A DNA stretch of 64,000 nt from Anoplolepis gracilipes (taxonomy: Eukaryota > Arthropoda > Insecta > Hymenoptera > Formicidae), in assembly GCF_047496725.1 (NCBI RefSeq), contig NC_132970.1, forward strand, positions 11,990,001-12,054,000, read 5' to 3'. A program made the position numbers and the translations under genes. The stretch's first letter is position 1. The number at the start of each line of letters is the position of its first letter. The notes under the pieces are model-generated. The model did not search any database. It was not told the DNA's origin and worked only from the letters and a program-made list of their open reading frames with translations. Of the stretch, positions 1-12,033 are shown piece by piece.

Positions 1-1093
1 TTAGTTTAATTGAGAGAAAAATTGAAAGAGAATATTTTACATTGTACCTCCATTTGGTAGATGATGTGGATAAATTTGTTAAATATTTTCGATTGAGTGC
101 TGGTATATGTATTTGAAATGATACGGTGAAATGATGACGGTGGTAAAATATATTTTCGAATTGATCGTTGCCGGAGCAAGAGCGGACCGAAACTTGAGCG
201 TGAACCATAGTGTGTATACGTGTGTTATAAACAATGGAAGAATATTTAATCGGAGCGAACTGTGAGCGCAGCGAGAGCGGACTGATAGTGTGGATCGAGC
301 ATTATATTAGAAAATTAAAAACAAAAAAAACATACTCTCAATTAAAAATTGTTTTATTAATTATAATTACATAAATGTAACATTACAGGCACTTTCTATT
401 ACTAGTTAAATGCTATAGAACTGTACTAGAACGAAAAGCGAAAGTTTTACTTTTTGGCAGAAAAAAATTATATCTTTGAAATATTTTTTTATATCTTGTA
501 TCTATAAAATTAAAATAACATATCTTAAAGATTCAAATAAAAATTTATCCCAACAAAGAGCACACAAAAAGATAAATAAAGTTTTAAATGTTTCAAAATA
601 AAATAACCAACATAAAAAATAGAAAAAAATTGAAATTTACACTTTTAACTCATTCTATTGCTTATGGGAGAGAAGGGAGAAATGAGATACATATCATATT
701 AGAAACATTCTAGCATCTCATATTAGGAACTATATAAATCATTTATGATAAGATTATGCGTGTAAGATATCCAAAATAATGATCAAACACCAAGATATAA
801 TTGTTGCATTTGACATTAATAACGTATTAAAAATGAACATCAAGCTATTAAATTATGTTGTTTACATCCCTTATAAGTAGCACATTCAAGAACTTTCTTT
901 AGCGTCGTTAACAAAATCGTCATACACACGTTCGTACACGTGCGCTCCGCTGCTGTCATTTACATATTCACGATTATCTGTTACCAACATGAGATAGTAA
1001 CATTTAAAGAAGAATGGTCGTATTTATAAAATAATTGGGGTTTTATATTAAGAACCCTTCTCATATTAGGCTACTTTACCCTAATGCGGTTTT
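1..1093. other. Gene-free flank upstream of F-box-21-like copy A
   Basis: No exon with coding character was found here. Positions 130-310 are richer in CG than the surroundings and repeat an 'agagcggac'-type word, which may be an old repeat. Homology with the intron 2 of copies C and D starts only at about 1094. The F-box exon and the second exon seen in those copies are therefore missing or pushed out of the window, probably by an insertion that ends near 1093. Confidence 0.5.
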
Positions 1094-1124
1094 TGTGCAT
1101 TCTAAATGTGTAAATATATTTTAG

Positions 1125-4100
1125 GAAACCCGGTTGCTATTTAACAAATACATATAACTTTGGCATAATTATTCGATGTCTAAAACAATATCGATTAATG
1201 TACAAGCGGAATAAATTTATAAATATGCCAAAAAAAAAGCAGCTTTTAGAACAGCTACTTACTATTGTAGTAAAATATTTTGAACCACATATATCTACTT
1301 CCGGTATGAAAATGTGTTTTGATATTATTATGAAAAAAATATTATCTCACCTTAAAACAGTATATCCTGCGCATTCAATACTTTCGATATCTTCTGATCA
1401 ATTTTCTGATTGGAGAAACAATGAGATCGACGATAATTTCTGGGATGAGACAGAAGCAAGGCAAATTATATGCATACTTAACCAATATTTTTTTTCTCAT
1501 TCGAGTGATTATAACTTAGAGAAACTATTGACGAAATTAGGTCTAAAAGAAATTAGTATATATATCGTAAGTTACTATTAATTATGTTAAATTTATAATT
1601 ATAGTTTGTATAATTATAGTGCGCTGTGCGAGCATAACTATGTATTTATCTTATAAAACAAAAACATGTTCAACAAAATTTTATTAACCTAATTTTATAT
1701 TAATATAGTTGTCAAAATGTTTTGATGAGTTTATACTACCTATTATATATCATATCATAGCCAGAAGACTTGGCATACGTTGCGTTCTGAAGAAAGAAGA
1801 AATAGGAGAAGATATCTTATATTATCGTATTGCCATCATATGGACACCAAAATAGTGTGTATTTAATTTAAAAATTTGTTAATTTGTCTTGTTTTCAATA
1901 TTGCATAATTTCTTTTAGTAATAATTAGCAACTCAAACAGTTTTATTATCTATTTTGTAAAAGTGTTTGGAATAAATGTTAAGATGCGTAATTAAAAAAT
2001 TGGATTTAACTAATATAAACTTTTTTCGGTGCTAATATAACTTAACTCGAAAAGGTTCGAAGGAAGACTGACTTCTCGTTTTATAAATAAACAAAGATAG
2101 ATGTAATCATGGTAATTGATTAGGGATTTTAGGTATAGGCTTAATTACTATTACAATTTTATATTTAGATATGTGCTAATTTCAATACTCTTCATATTTT
2201 ATATTGAATCCAGAATATCTGACGTAATTCTTGCAATTGTTTTTATGATTTTATTTTTGAGATAACATAAATCTTCGATTTGCACATTTTTATCCTCATT
2301 AAACAAGGATCACAGATCAGAGGACAGAACAGAGGACTTTCGGATGGATACCGCGTGATTGAACAGCGTAATGCCGACGTTTCGCAAACGTTGTAGTTAG
2401 CATCTTCAGGGCTGAGAGCTCCAATACTGAGCTCTTTTGGGTTGGGGTCCTTATATTTTGAAAGGTTTTTTATTTACTGGAAAATATTCCGTTATGTCTT
2501 CTAGAGGGCGCAAATTAAGGGCAGTGTGCCAAATAGGGCTTGTATGATAGCCTTTGTCGCGATTGAGGTTGTTAGAATGCTTTAGAATTTCTAATGCTTC
2601 CCGATGTTTTCTAACGAAATAGCTTTGTGAGGAGGCTAGTCTGGTTGGTTTGTCGTATTGTACCGAGTGTTCTGTCTCCATCCAGTGTTCAGCTAAGGCT
2701 GATTGATGAAAATGGCCGTGCTTAGTACACCGTTGGTGTTTTCTAATGCGTGTGCTAATCTTTCTTTCGGTTTTTCCTATGCATACTTTTCCGCAGGAGC
2801 AAGGAATCATGTACACATTTGGTGTTTCAGAGACACAAAGTTTCCAGAGACCACACTTGATGTGTGGAAGACCACACTTCTGCGATAATTTTGTTGCCCA
2901 GTGTATATAATTTATTAGATGTAAATTTATAATATAATATTTTTTAGATAAAAAAATTATTACAAACATTTAAGTTCAATTTTTTTGTATTTTATGTGTT
3001 CATATGTTTTTGATATTTATCTATCAGAAACAAAATTATTCTTATATGCAACATTATTCGATTGTAGTAACAATGCATTATTGCAAATTCATACACCGAA
3101 AAAATCATATTCTTATTTTAAGAATATACCACTTATTTTTAGAATATCTTCCTCTAAAATAAGCGCCAAGAGGATTTTCTTAACTAAAGACAAAAATCCT
3201 CTAAAAAGTAGAAAAGTATTAGATATTCTTAATATATAAGAATATATACATTTCTAGTTTGAGGCTTTTGTGGCCATTAGAATTGTCTAAACTGGGGACT
3301 TTCGGATGGATGCCGCGTGATTAAACAGCGTAATGCACGCAATGACGTTTCGCAAACGTTGCAGTTTGCATTTTCAGGGCTAAGAGCCCCGATACTGAGC
3401 TCTCTTGGGTTGAGGTTCTTATATCTTGCAAGAGGTTTTCTATCTACAGGAAAAATATACCGTTCTGCCCTCTAGTGGTGTGAGCGCAAATAGGGTTTGT
3501 ATGATACAATTTAAGAATATTTTCTTTATTTCATATACTATTCTTAACAAAAGATCATTAGAGGGGAAAATATTCTGAATTTTTTAGAATATTTTATTGG
3601 AGGAAATCTTTAGAAGGAATTCTTCTAAAATAGAGAATACAATTTTTTCGGTGTGGGAATTAACTTTGTCCAACGACAGTTTAGGGAGTTTTCTTATGGA
3701 GAAACTTGAAAAATGTTTTGCATAGTGTGAAAAATCAGAGATTATGTGATCTTAGGAATAGAATCATAAAAACAATTGCAACAAATAGATATTCTGATTT
3801 AATATTCGGATTTAGCATAGAATATAAAGAGTATTGAACTTATGAGATGTGTCATGCCGTTAATTGGATATATCGTAATGTACTAAATAGGTAAAGAAAC
3901 TGTTTAAGTGATTATTACTAAAAATTTCATATTGATATTTAGTTTGTGTTGTTTATAAAAATCGACTAAAACCAATTATTCATTCTCGGACACCATGCAT
4001 ATATATATATATATATGTATAATTGTTTAATGAGGATGAAAAAGTAGAAGGTTCCATTTAAGAAATTAAAAATGACCTTCACGTGACCTTCAGATGACTA

Positions 4101-7100
4101 TCCAAGGTCAAACCAATGGCATCATCTTATGGCCTCTTTTGAATCATCATATACATATAAGTCATATATATAGACGTATGTTTTATTATTTTCAGTGATA
4201 ATACAGAAAATTTGAGTAATGCAGATTTTTTTATAGTCAAAGGTTACCAAGGTTTTATAGATCGTTATGATATTGTTACAGGGAGATATACATCTTTATC
4301 TCGTAAAGATCTATCTAGTTATGTAGAGGTTGGTAATTTTTTACATATAGTTTTTATACATATTTTTTATTAATTTTAGTAATTAATTAAAATAACAATC
4401 AATTTAGATCTTGATCTAAATAATACGTTAAGTCCATGACTACAGTGGAAATCATTTTATAATTTTTCATGCAAAAATTCTAAAAGAAAATATAATTTAC
4501 TATTATTCATCAACAATATTTTTTATTATTTTTTACTTTTTATTTTAACTACAACTTTTTGATTATGTGTACATATAATTTTTATGTACAAAACATATAA
4601 TTTTTATGTTTAAACTACGAAATTTGAACCATGTAATTATTCATAAATTAACTTATTGTTAAAAAGTTGTTAATAGTTGTGGTTTTTACGATAATTTATT
4701 TCTATTGATTGTATTACTTGTTCGTAAAAAGTTGTAGAAACTTGTAAATAGTTTTTATAATTTATTACATCTTTATTCAACTTATCATTAATTTCTATCA
4801 TTTTTACAAACTTGTAATTTGTTGATAAAAATTTTAATTTTTCCTAAAAATATGCAAATTGTTATAAAATTGTTTCCATCAAAAGACTCAATATATTTTA
4901 TAAACAAAGAATTAAAGTAATAAACATTTTCATTTTTATATCTGTAATTAAAATTTTTTTAACATATGTTTTTCTAGGTAATAGGTTTTTTAATACATGA
5001 GTATATCTTTTATATAACAGAGATTGATGAAAAATACCCGTGGGAATTAAATATTATAAGAGCAATAATAGAAAACGAATCTATTAATATTACAGGACCA
5101 ATAAAGGTAACTTATCGAGCATCTTATAATATAAACTAATATTCATATAATAATATGTAAAAATATTACACAAATTATAGTTATCTATATCGTTCGTTAA
5201 AAAAATGGACAAATAGGACAAATTTGTGAAATTTTAAATGCTTATAACATAATCAATAATTATGGTATTGTGGGATAATATTTTCTTGTTATCTATTAAA
5301 TAGTTAAACTATCCCGAAAGAAAAGGGACACTAATCAAACGGAAAATTAAATCACCTCAAAAAGAAACCTCGCGATAAAACTGCACACACACTAATGTCT
5401 TAATGTCTTCTCCTGATGTGTCATAATATATTTTTTTGCTATTTAATTGTCGCGAACTTATGTCGCGCTCTCATGTATGCATACGCGCGTCGCACATTTC
5501 GCTGCCAATCATGCATCAATCATACGTACACACCAATCACGCGTACATAAAACAAATGCATCTTCTCTTTTTCTCACACACACACACACTCTCTCTCACA
5601 GTATCGAAGTGATTAAAAACCAAAAATGAAGTTTGAAATTTGTATATTGAGAAACTTTAAATGTTGATTGTGTGAGATTATTTTTCTAATGGCAGATGAC
5701 AATGAAGATCTGCAAAATTAATTAATAGAAAGTCTAGTTAATGATTTGCATGGCGTGAATCAACTGAGTTCAATGGGATAACAAGTACTTGGAAGTTCAA
5801 ATTTTTCCCTTCAAAATGCATTATCGTAGAATTTGATTTTAAACCAAATAACGATTTCAAATGCTTATAATGCAGTTAAAAATTATCATATCGAGGTGAT
5901 TAAAAAATGAAAATAAAGCTTTAAATCTGTTTTGAGAAATTTTTAATACTGACTACATTGAATGATTAGTTTTTCAATAGCGGATGATAATAAAATTCAT
6001 ATTTTTTTATCCGCTTTGTGTACCATTAATTCACGACTACAATTTATTGAAGTGGACTTTTTATTAATCGATTCTTTATTTTATCAGTCGCTATTAAAAA
6101 ATTAATCATTTCATGCAATTAGTATTAAAAGTTTCATTTTCGTGTTTTAATCACTTCGATACACTGATCTATATATTATATGGATTGCTGATGCCTTTTG
6201 TTTTCGAGTCAAGAACATGTACCCAATTGAGCGGCGCCATGTTAGAGAGAATGTTGGAATCTGACGTGCCATTTTCAAATTATTAAATTCAGTTTAGTGT
6301 TTTTTTTTTAAATTAAATTACTAATTAGATTTTATTAAACTACTAACTGGATCATTATATATTATATATTTAGAAATAACTTAGGAAAATGCTTAAAAGA
6401 ATAAACTTTTTACATTTTGAAATAATTGTATTATTATAAAATTGTAACAATTTTGTTTTTTATGGATTTTAAACCGTTTTAAAAGAAGATGTAACCTCTT
6501 AAAAATATTTTTGTTTATTCGAGAAGTAAGATTTTACATTTTTATACAGTTGACAACTTCACTCACATGTTACATGTACAAGACTTATGCACACACACAG
6601 TCTAACATTTCCAATATTCCCTCTAAGATGGCAGACCTTCAAATTGGGTACACCGACAGAAGCGCCTTCAGCAATCCAGTTAATATATAGATCAATGCTT
6701 TAATACAATAATTATTAATTGTGTTATAACCATTCGAAATTTCATAATTTTTTTTCTATTTCTAATGTACTGTTTTTTTTATAGCGAAATGTATAACTTC
6801 ACCGAAAAAATTGTATTCTCTATTTTAGAAGAATTCCTTCTAAAGCTTTCCTCTAATAAAATATTCTAAAAAATTCAGAATATTCCCCTCTAATGATCTT
6901 TTGTTAAGAATAGTACATGAAATAAAGAAAATATTCTTAAATTGTATCATACAAACCCTATTTGCGCTCACACCACTAGAGGGCATAACGGTATATTTTT
7001 CCTGTAGATAACAAAACCTCTCGCAAGATATAAGAACCCCAACCCAAGAGAGTTCAGTATCGGGGCTCTTAGCCCTGAAAATGCAAACTGCAACGTTTGC

Positions 7101-8018
7101 GAAACGTCATTGCGTGCATTACGCTATTTAATCACGCGGCATCCTTCCAGAAGTCTCCAGTTTAGATTCTAATTCTAATGGCCACGAAAGCCTCAAACTA
7201 GAAGTGTATAAATTCTTACATATTAAGAATATCTAATACTTTTCTACTTTTTAGAGGATTTTTGTCTTTAGTTAAGAAAATCCTCTTGGCGCCTATTTTA
7301 GAGGAAGATATTCTAAAAATAAGTGGTATATTCTTAAAATGAGAATATGATTTTTTCGGTGTTGAATTGTTACATTAATTAATTTAGAAACAATTCAACA
7401 AATTATGATTATATTCAGCTATTATATTTTCCACGCACACGCACATGCACGCAGGTTAGATCTGATATTGTAAGAACAAAACCAAAAATAAGGAATAAAG
7501 AAATAAAATTTGCGATTGGTATGATTGTAAAACATCGTCGCATAAATTCTTCACCTGAGATAGACAGACTTCACTTTGGCGTAATAATAGATTGGCATTT
7601 TAAATGTGAAGCTGTGTCAATGGATATAAGCAATTATATGAATTTTATATATTTGGACGAATACGATGAAAATGAGAATATTTGTATCCATCGATGTAAA
7701 CAACTTAATCAAGCGCACTACATAATTCTCACTGAGAATGATAAATTATGTTACATAGCACAAGGTACGAATATTAGTAGCATTCTTGTATGTATTATAT
7801 GTATATATTTTCTATTATCTTTAATCTGTACAACATAAAACATCTCTTTTATTTTAGATGACATGTTGATATGTGTACCACAGTGGATTGATAATATAGA
7901 GATAGGACGACATTTTTCTAGATTCGAAGGCACTCATTATGTACCAAATAAAAGTTTGGCAGAAGAGTATCCAAACGATATAGGAGCAGTTCCCAAAATA
8001 CTTTTTAATATTAGTTAA
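1125..8018 (+). CDS. F-box only protein 21-like gene, copy A (3' six exons, open frame)
   Basis: FBXO21-type proteins are SCF ubiquitin-ligase substrate adaptors with an F-box, a SirB1/transglutaminase-like middle and a YccV-like C-terminus. Six exons join in phase: 1125-1566, 1709-1854, 4196-4328, 4978-5106, 7455-7764 and 7858-8018 (TAA). The second holds an ARRLGIRC segment like the family's SirB1 region. The fifth begins the YccV domain (KFAIGMIVKHRR, then LCYIAQ). The last has GRHFSRFEGTHYVPN, close to the family's C-terminal signature. No frame lesion was seen. The donors after exons two (GTGTGT) and three (GTTGGT) are weak. The F-box and second exons present in copies C and D are not found upstream, so this copy may be 5'-truncated. 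Introns carry nested mobile elements. Family assignment is from motif memory. Confidence 0.7.
2340..2895 (-). mobile_element. Penelope-like retroelement, 3' fragment with GIY-YIG domain
   Basis: A minus-strand reading frame ending at 2451 contains the GIY-YIG-type segment VYMIPCSCGKVCIGKTERKI followed by STRIRKHQ and an ALAEHW segment, as in the C-terminal endonuclease of Penelope-like elements. The reverse transcriptase part is absent, so this is a 5'-truncated relic. Recognisable element sequence starts near 2895 on the minus strand and runs to about 2340. Its 3' tail holds a hammerhead-like motif. It lies antisense in intron 4 of the F-box-21-like copy A. Confidence 0.7.
2376..2409 (-). 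ncRNA. Hammerhead-ribozyme-like motif in Penelope-like tail
   Basis: On the minus strand the order is CTGAAGA, a short stem-loop (GCTAAC / GTTTGC, one mismatch), then GAAACGTC. This matches the hammerhead core CUGANGA...GAAA...UH with a very short stem III. Penelope-like elements are known to carry minimal hammerheads in their terminal regions. Self-cleavage is inferred only. Confidence 0.4.
3094..3653. mobile_element. 560-bp terminal-inverted-repeat element carrying a captured Penelope-like tail (copy 1)
   Basis: The ends are CACCGAAAAAAT and its complement, followed inward by AT-rich subterminal inverted repeats built on 'agaatat'. The core (about 3290-3500) is homologous to the Penelope-like tail at 2340-2530, including the degenerate hammerhead-like motif at 3344-3377. 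It has no coding capacity. A second copy lies in the opposite orientation at 6800-7361. The superfamily was not determined. Confidence 0.75.
5886..6161. repeat. Foldback repeat in intron 6 of copy A
   Basis: A left arm beginning 'tatcgaggtgattaaaa' is inverted by a right arm ending 'ttttaatcacttcgata', about 100 bases each with mismatches. Related foldbacks lie at the same place in copies B (25322 to about 26090) and C (56245-56990), so it was in the intron before the gene was duplicated. It contains no ORF. Confidence 0.55.
6162..6697. mobile_element. hAT-like non-autonomous element, 536 bp
   Basis: Inverted ends begin CA(C/T)TGATCTATATATTA and extend inward through 'tggattgctga' and 'tgtacccaatt' with mismatches. 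Flanks are 'cttcgata' (6154-6161) and 'ctttaata' (6698-6705), an imperfect 8-bp duplication as expected of hAT elements. Copies B and C lack this insertion at the equivalent site. There is no coding capacity. Confidence 0.6.
6800..7361. mobile_element. 562-bp terminal-inverted-repeat element with captured Penelope-like tail (copy 2)
   Basis: This is an inverted-orientation copy of the 3094-3653 element with the same CACCGAAAAAAT ends. The empty site survives in copy C as 'ataacttgagttattac' near 57067. Here 'ataactt' precedes and 'ttgaattgttac' follows the element, so the target duplication may be only TT. The hammerhead-like core (7075-7108) reads CTGAAAA instead of CTGAAGA. Confidence 0.75.
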
Positions 8019-8381
8019 CATTATTATAAAATGTACAAGTTTTAATAAAAATATTAAAATGTACATAAATGTATTTTAATATAAAAAATTTTTAAATATA
8101 TTTTGATGATATTTTGGGTTGTAAAATTAAATGTATATTAAGATCGTATAATAAATAATAGAATATATTAAGGCTATAGAATTATGTCAGAATCATGTGC
8201 GTGCCATAAATATTCATTTATCTTTATCTGGACAACTAATCAAACTCTGATATAGATGAAATATTTTTAACAATATGTATCTTATTCGTGAATTAATGAT
8301 ATATATACATAATCAATATATAATTGTCATTTTTTCTTTTTATATCTTTATTAATTAATATTTTCATCATATAGTTACTTT

Positions 8382-9039
8382 CTATTCTTGTAATCGACGA
8401 CGAATCCTTAATCATATTTCAGATTTACTTGTCAATGTAAGAGTAGTCGGGTCAAACTGTAAGGGAATATCAGTCTTTTCACTTAACTCCACTTTATAAT
8501 TCGTCATGAGAGTAACAAGACCTACTTTTGTTTAGATGTAAGCAAACTTCATTCCTGTTTATAATAATGCAAAAATAAAAAGTTATATGAAAAGTATACA
8601 CTATTAATAAGTTTTATACACTATAAAGTAAGCATATATTACAATGTTTTAAAAAGATGAAAGACTTTTTAATATGCATATAAAAAATATATGCATATAG
8701 CAAAATAATATATGTTACAACATATTTTATATAAATGTTGCTCAATTATTAAATATTTTATTAATCTGTTTAAATATAATATACTACCAATACAGATTCG
8801 TGGTCCATCGCTAAAAGATATGTCTCTTTATCATGCTTTTTATTTTCATCAAGAAATCGATCCGGGTCAAATGCATTTGGATTTTTATAATAAATCGGAT
8901 CATGCTGAATTGCATAAATAGGCATGAGAACTTTTGTGTCTTTTTCTAAAACAATATTTGAATCGGGAATTTTATGCAATTTTTCGTAGATTCTTTGCAT
9001 CGCACCAACGGGCGGATACTTCTTAAGTGTTAAATGTTC
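8382..9039 (-). pseudogene. CYP6-type cytochrome P450 3' fragment (last two exons), dead
   Basis: The homologue of exon 7 is 8382-8554 and of exon 6 is 8788-9039. The latter keeps the meander (FDPDRFLDENKK). Compared with the intact genes downstream, exon 7 has a TAA at its eighth codon and a TGA in place of a tryptophan codon. Exon 6 has lost bases across the heme-binding loop (ETYLLAMDHES instead of YLPFGDGP) and has an insertion near its 5' end. Homology runs on to about 9180 and then stops; exons 1-5 are absent. It lies tail-to-tail with copy A of the F-box-21-like gene. Confidence 0.85.
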
Positions 9040-9253
9040 CTAAAAGTGTGTCTCTTTTTAAAATTGTCACTATTTTTTTATACATTAATATATACACAAT
9101 TATATAATGATTTGTAATTCTGCTAAATATAAAATTATTTGTGTTATTGTACTATTTTCTAAGTTTTATTTAATCCACAAAGCTTAATATAATAATATAG
9201 AATAATGTGATTATTCGAGATAAAAGTTAGAAGATAACATTTCACGAATAATA

Positions 9254-9407
9254 GGGCTGAGATTTCGCGCGATCAGGTTCGGCAAAGTCACAAGTGATAA
9301 AAGTGCTCCTATGAATAGCGCTCTTTTCACGATATTATCATATAAATATGATGTATTATGTTATCACTTGTTATTTTGCCGTATCTGAGCGCGCGAAATT
9401 TCAGCCC
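9254..9407. mobile_element. 154-bp MITE with TA duplication
   Basis: The ends GGGCTGAGATTTCGCGCG and CGCGCGAAATTTCAGCCC are inverted repeats, and the pairing continues inward to 'acaagtgataa'. TA dinucleotides flank both ends (9252-9253, 9408-9409), which fits a Tc1/mariner-type MITE. It lies just past the break of the CYP6 fragment. Confidence 0.75.
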
Positions 9408-9724
9408 TACCATTTGTAAAATATAATCGCTTCCAGTTTGAAAACTATTGTAGCCTCGACATTTTTGTATTAAACTTATGTGTGTGTGTGTACATATACA
9501 AAAGAAAATACTTTCGTTTAATTTTCCCTTTCAAAATTTTATTTCGAATACAAACTTAATCATTATCAATAACTGAACGCTATGATTTTTCTATTTTATA
9601 TACATACACATTTTTACTCTATGTACTAATATTACTTACTAGCAACAAAGTCCCATCCTGCACTTACACTAACTTTTCTCTTTAAATTGGTTTTTTAATG
9701 ATTATTGTGCGATCATTTTTTCAC

Positions 9725-10135
9725 TAGTATAAACGTTCAAAGTCAATAGCTCGATTTTGCTTTAATGAATATCTCGGCAAAAAAAAATCATAAAACATTC
9801 GTTAAAAACAGAAATTAAAGGTGAAACTCTGCTCTTTTACACCCAATTAATGAAATCGTGTTAAGATTTTTTTTTAAATCGGTATTTTTTTGCACAAACT
9901 TTTGGAAAATTTGTTCAATCGACGGATGTTGCTTTCTCATAATGTAATTTTGTAACAAAGAGGAAGAATTGAAATTCACTTAAAGATTCTAAAACTAGAA
10001 ACTTGAAGCTTTAAAATGCTCTTTTACTGATCTTATTCCGATTATTTTTAAGGAAGTTGCAACTATTTGAAAATTGACCTTTTTTATATGGAAGAAAGTG
10101 ACTTTTTAATTTTTTTTGGGTAGTGTAAATATATG
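9725..10135. repeat. Dispersed repeat, copy 1 (also at 48165-48545)
   Basis: About 400 bases starting 'gttcaaagtcaatagctcg' match 48165-48545 in the same orientation at high identity, ending near 'atggaagaaagtg' followed by a short T run. It has no ORF. It is probably an old non-autonomous transposon; no clear terminal repeats were found. Confidence 0.6.
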
Positions 10136-10861
10136 TACTGGGTGTCTTGTAATTCATAAAATATTTATCCTATACAGATAGAGCAAATCAAACTGAGCAA
10201 AAAAGCCCTTTATCATTTTTTCTGTACATGCCTAATTTATATAAATATATATATATATATAAATATATAAACGCAGTGATGTAACTTATTAAAAAACAAA
10301 TTCAACTATATTAAATATGTTTATCTTAAAATAACTTTGAATCACAATATTCATGTTTAGGAAAAAACTGTTATAAAATCTATTATACACATGTTTTAGT
10401 ACAAAAATGTATTTCTTTAAAAAAGTGTTTAGATCTTATCTTTAGATCTTTTTTAAAGGTATATATATATTTATATATATATATTTAGGTTCTTTTTTGT
10501 AAACTTTACTTCCAGAATCTTTCGATTCTATGATCTTCGATTTAGTTCAGTAGTTGCTACGTGCAATATATACATACATACAATAGAATATTTTTATGTA
10601 AAGAATAAAATGTTTACAAAATAGAATGTTTACAAACATTCAAGCAACATAGTTATAAAACTAGCTATATAAGAGGCTCTGTGGGAATTAACAAATTGAG
10701 GTAAAGCAGGCAAATAAGAGCCAAGCTCTGTCGTTAGTGAGCATTTATTCGTTTACTATAAATCAAAGCTGAACATTCGTAAGTTCTAAACAATTAATTT
10801 CGATGCAAGATATTCTATTTCGTGACTTAAAAGCGTAAATTTCTATTTAGAAATTAAATGC

Positions 10862-11125
10862 GAACGTTTCGACCAATTTTTTGGCCATCTTTAGCGCAAA
10901 CTTAAATAAAATGTTATTAATGTCGCATAAAAATTATGGATTATGCAGATATGACTGAAGCGATGTTGTCTTGTTAACATTTTTTCTCGACATTATTTAA
11001 TCTTTGGATCGAAAATATTCGGTACTTTCCTCCCTAGTTGGCAGATCAGGGAGTGTGACTCCGTTTTCTTTGATCCTTTCTTCGCATTTTCGACAGTCTT
11101 CAATAATGGTATACACTTTTTTAAT
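10862..11125 (-). mobile_element. Penelope-like retroelement tail relic (weak)
   Basis: On the minus strand a short open stretch ending near 10998 (ECRKCEER-like residues, then TEYFRSKD and stop) is followed about 100 bases on by CTAAAGATGGCC...GGTCGAAACGTT. That is the same hammerhead-like layout as in the Penelope-like tail at 2376-2409. The coding match is weak; the call rests mainly on the tail motif. Confidence 0.35.
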
Positions 11126-11299
11126 GTTTCAACCTAGGCAGTCAAATAAGGACTCAATCAAATATAGTTATAGACAGAAAGACATCTGGGCTAACATCAA
11201 AGTTTTAGTCTTAACAATTTGGAGAACAGACAGAGATTCTGTGCGCTTCAAAATATACCTGCGCGCCGAGTCGGTTTACTGTTTATAACTTTTACAATT

Positions 11300-12030
11300 T
11301 TAATAATTTCAAATTAAAACTTTACAGAAGTATTTTCAAGACCTTAAACTACAAGATTCCGTAAAAATAATCGATTCCCAAATCGACATCGTAAAAAAAT
11401 TTTTTTTTGCTTACTTGTAGGTCAAGCGATAACTACATGTATACAGAAAAAAACACCGTTTAATTTTTTTGTTTCATATGATATTAAGGGTTGATATCGT
11501 GTCAACCAGCGATTGAGGCACTCCACGCGGCATCATAGTTGAGGAGGAAATAGGAATAGCAGGCGATATTTTTAAATAAATAAATATATTATGAAAACAT
11601 ACGCAAAAGATGAAATTAAAACACCGCATAGTTTTGCTAAAAAAAATTCCCAAAAAAGTCATTTTTTTAACCAAAAAAAAGAGATTCTCCTCTTAATATA
11701 AAATTTTCTCCATGTAGTACACATCGGGTATATACCGACTACAAAACACACGTTTTACTCGGTAACTAACGGCAGACTAATAACAATCGGATCTTCAGAC
11801 TCTTGTAGGCACGTCACTTAAGTATATTTCTGCTAGATAGTTTAAACTCATTTTTTTTTAATGTACATCATTAAAAAGAAAAAAAATAAGATCAAAATCA
11901 CCCCTGTGTACCGTAAGTGTTATTATTATAAAAGTTATTATTAACAATTAAAGAAACAAGTATTTACATGTGATCATTTGAATTCATCCGAGCATGAAGT
12001 TTATATCAGTTGTATTGTGTTTTTAAGTAA
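11300..12030. other. No gene seen
   Basis: AT-rich sequence with no supported exon. A minus-strand frame near 11474-11674 has no family resemblance and no duplicate elsewhere in the window. Confidence 0.4.
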
Positions 12031-12033
12031 ACA

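Larger units (their letters stand above)
1914..3928. repeat. Ancient foldback element in intron 4 of copy A, interrupted by later insertions
   Basis: The left arm (about 1914-2275) and right arm (about 3740-3928) are imperfect inverted copies; for example 'caattgtttttatgatt' at the left pairs with 'aatcataaaaacaattg' at the right. The same foldback, without the later insertions, sits in intron 4 of copy C (54138-54664) and starts in copy D, so it predates the duplications. Confidence 0.6.

Noticed and set aside
11004..11288. 94-codon plus-strand ORF
   Set aside because: The reverse strand there resembles a retroelement tail better; no domain was seen on the plus strand.
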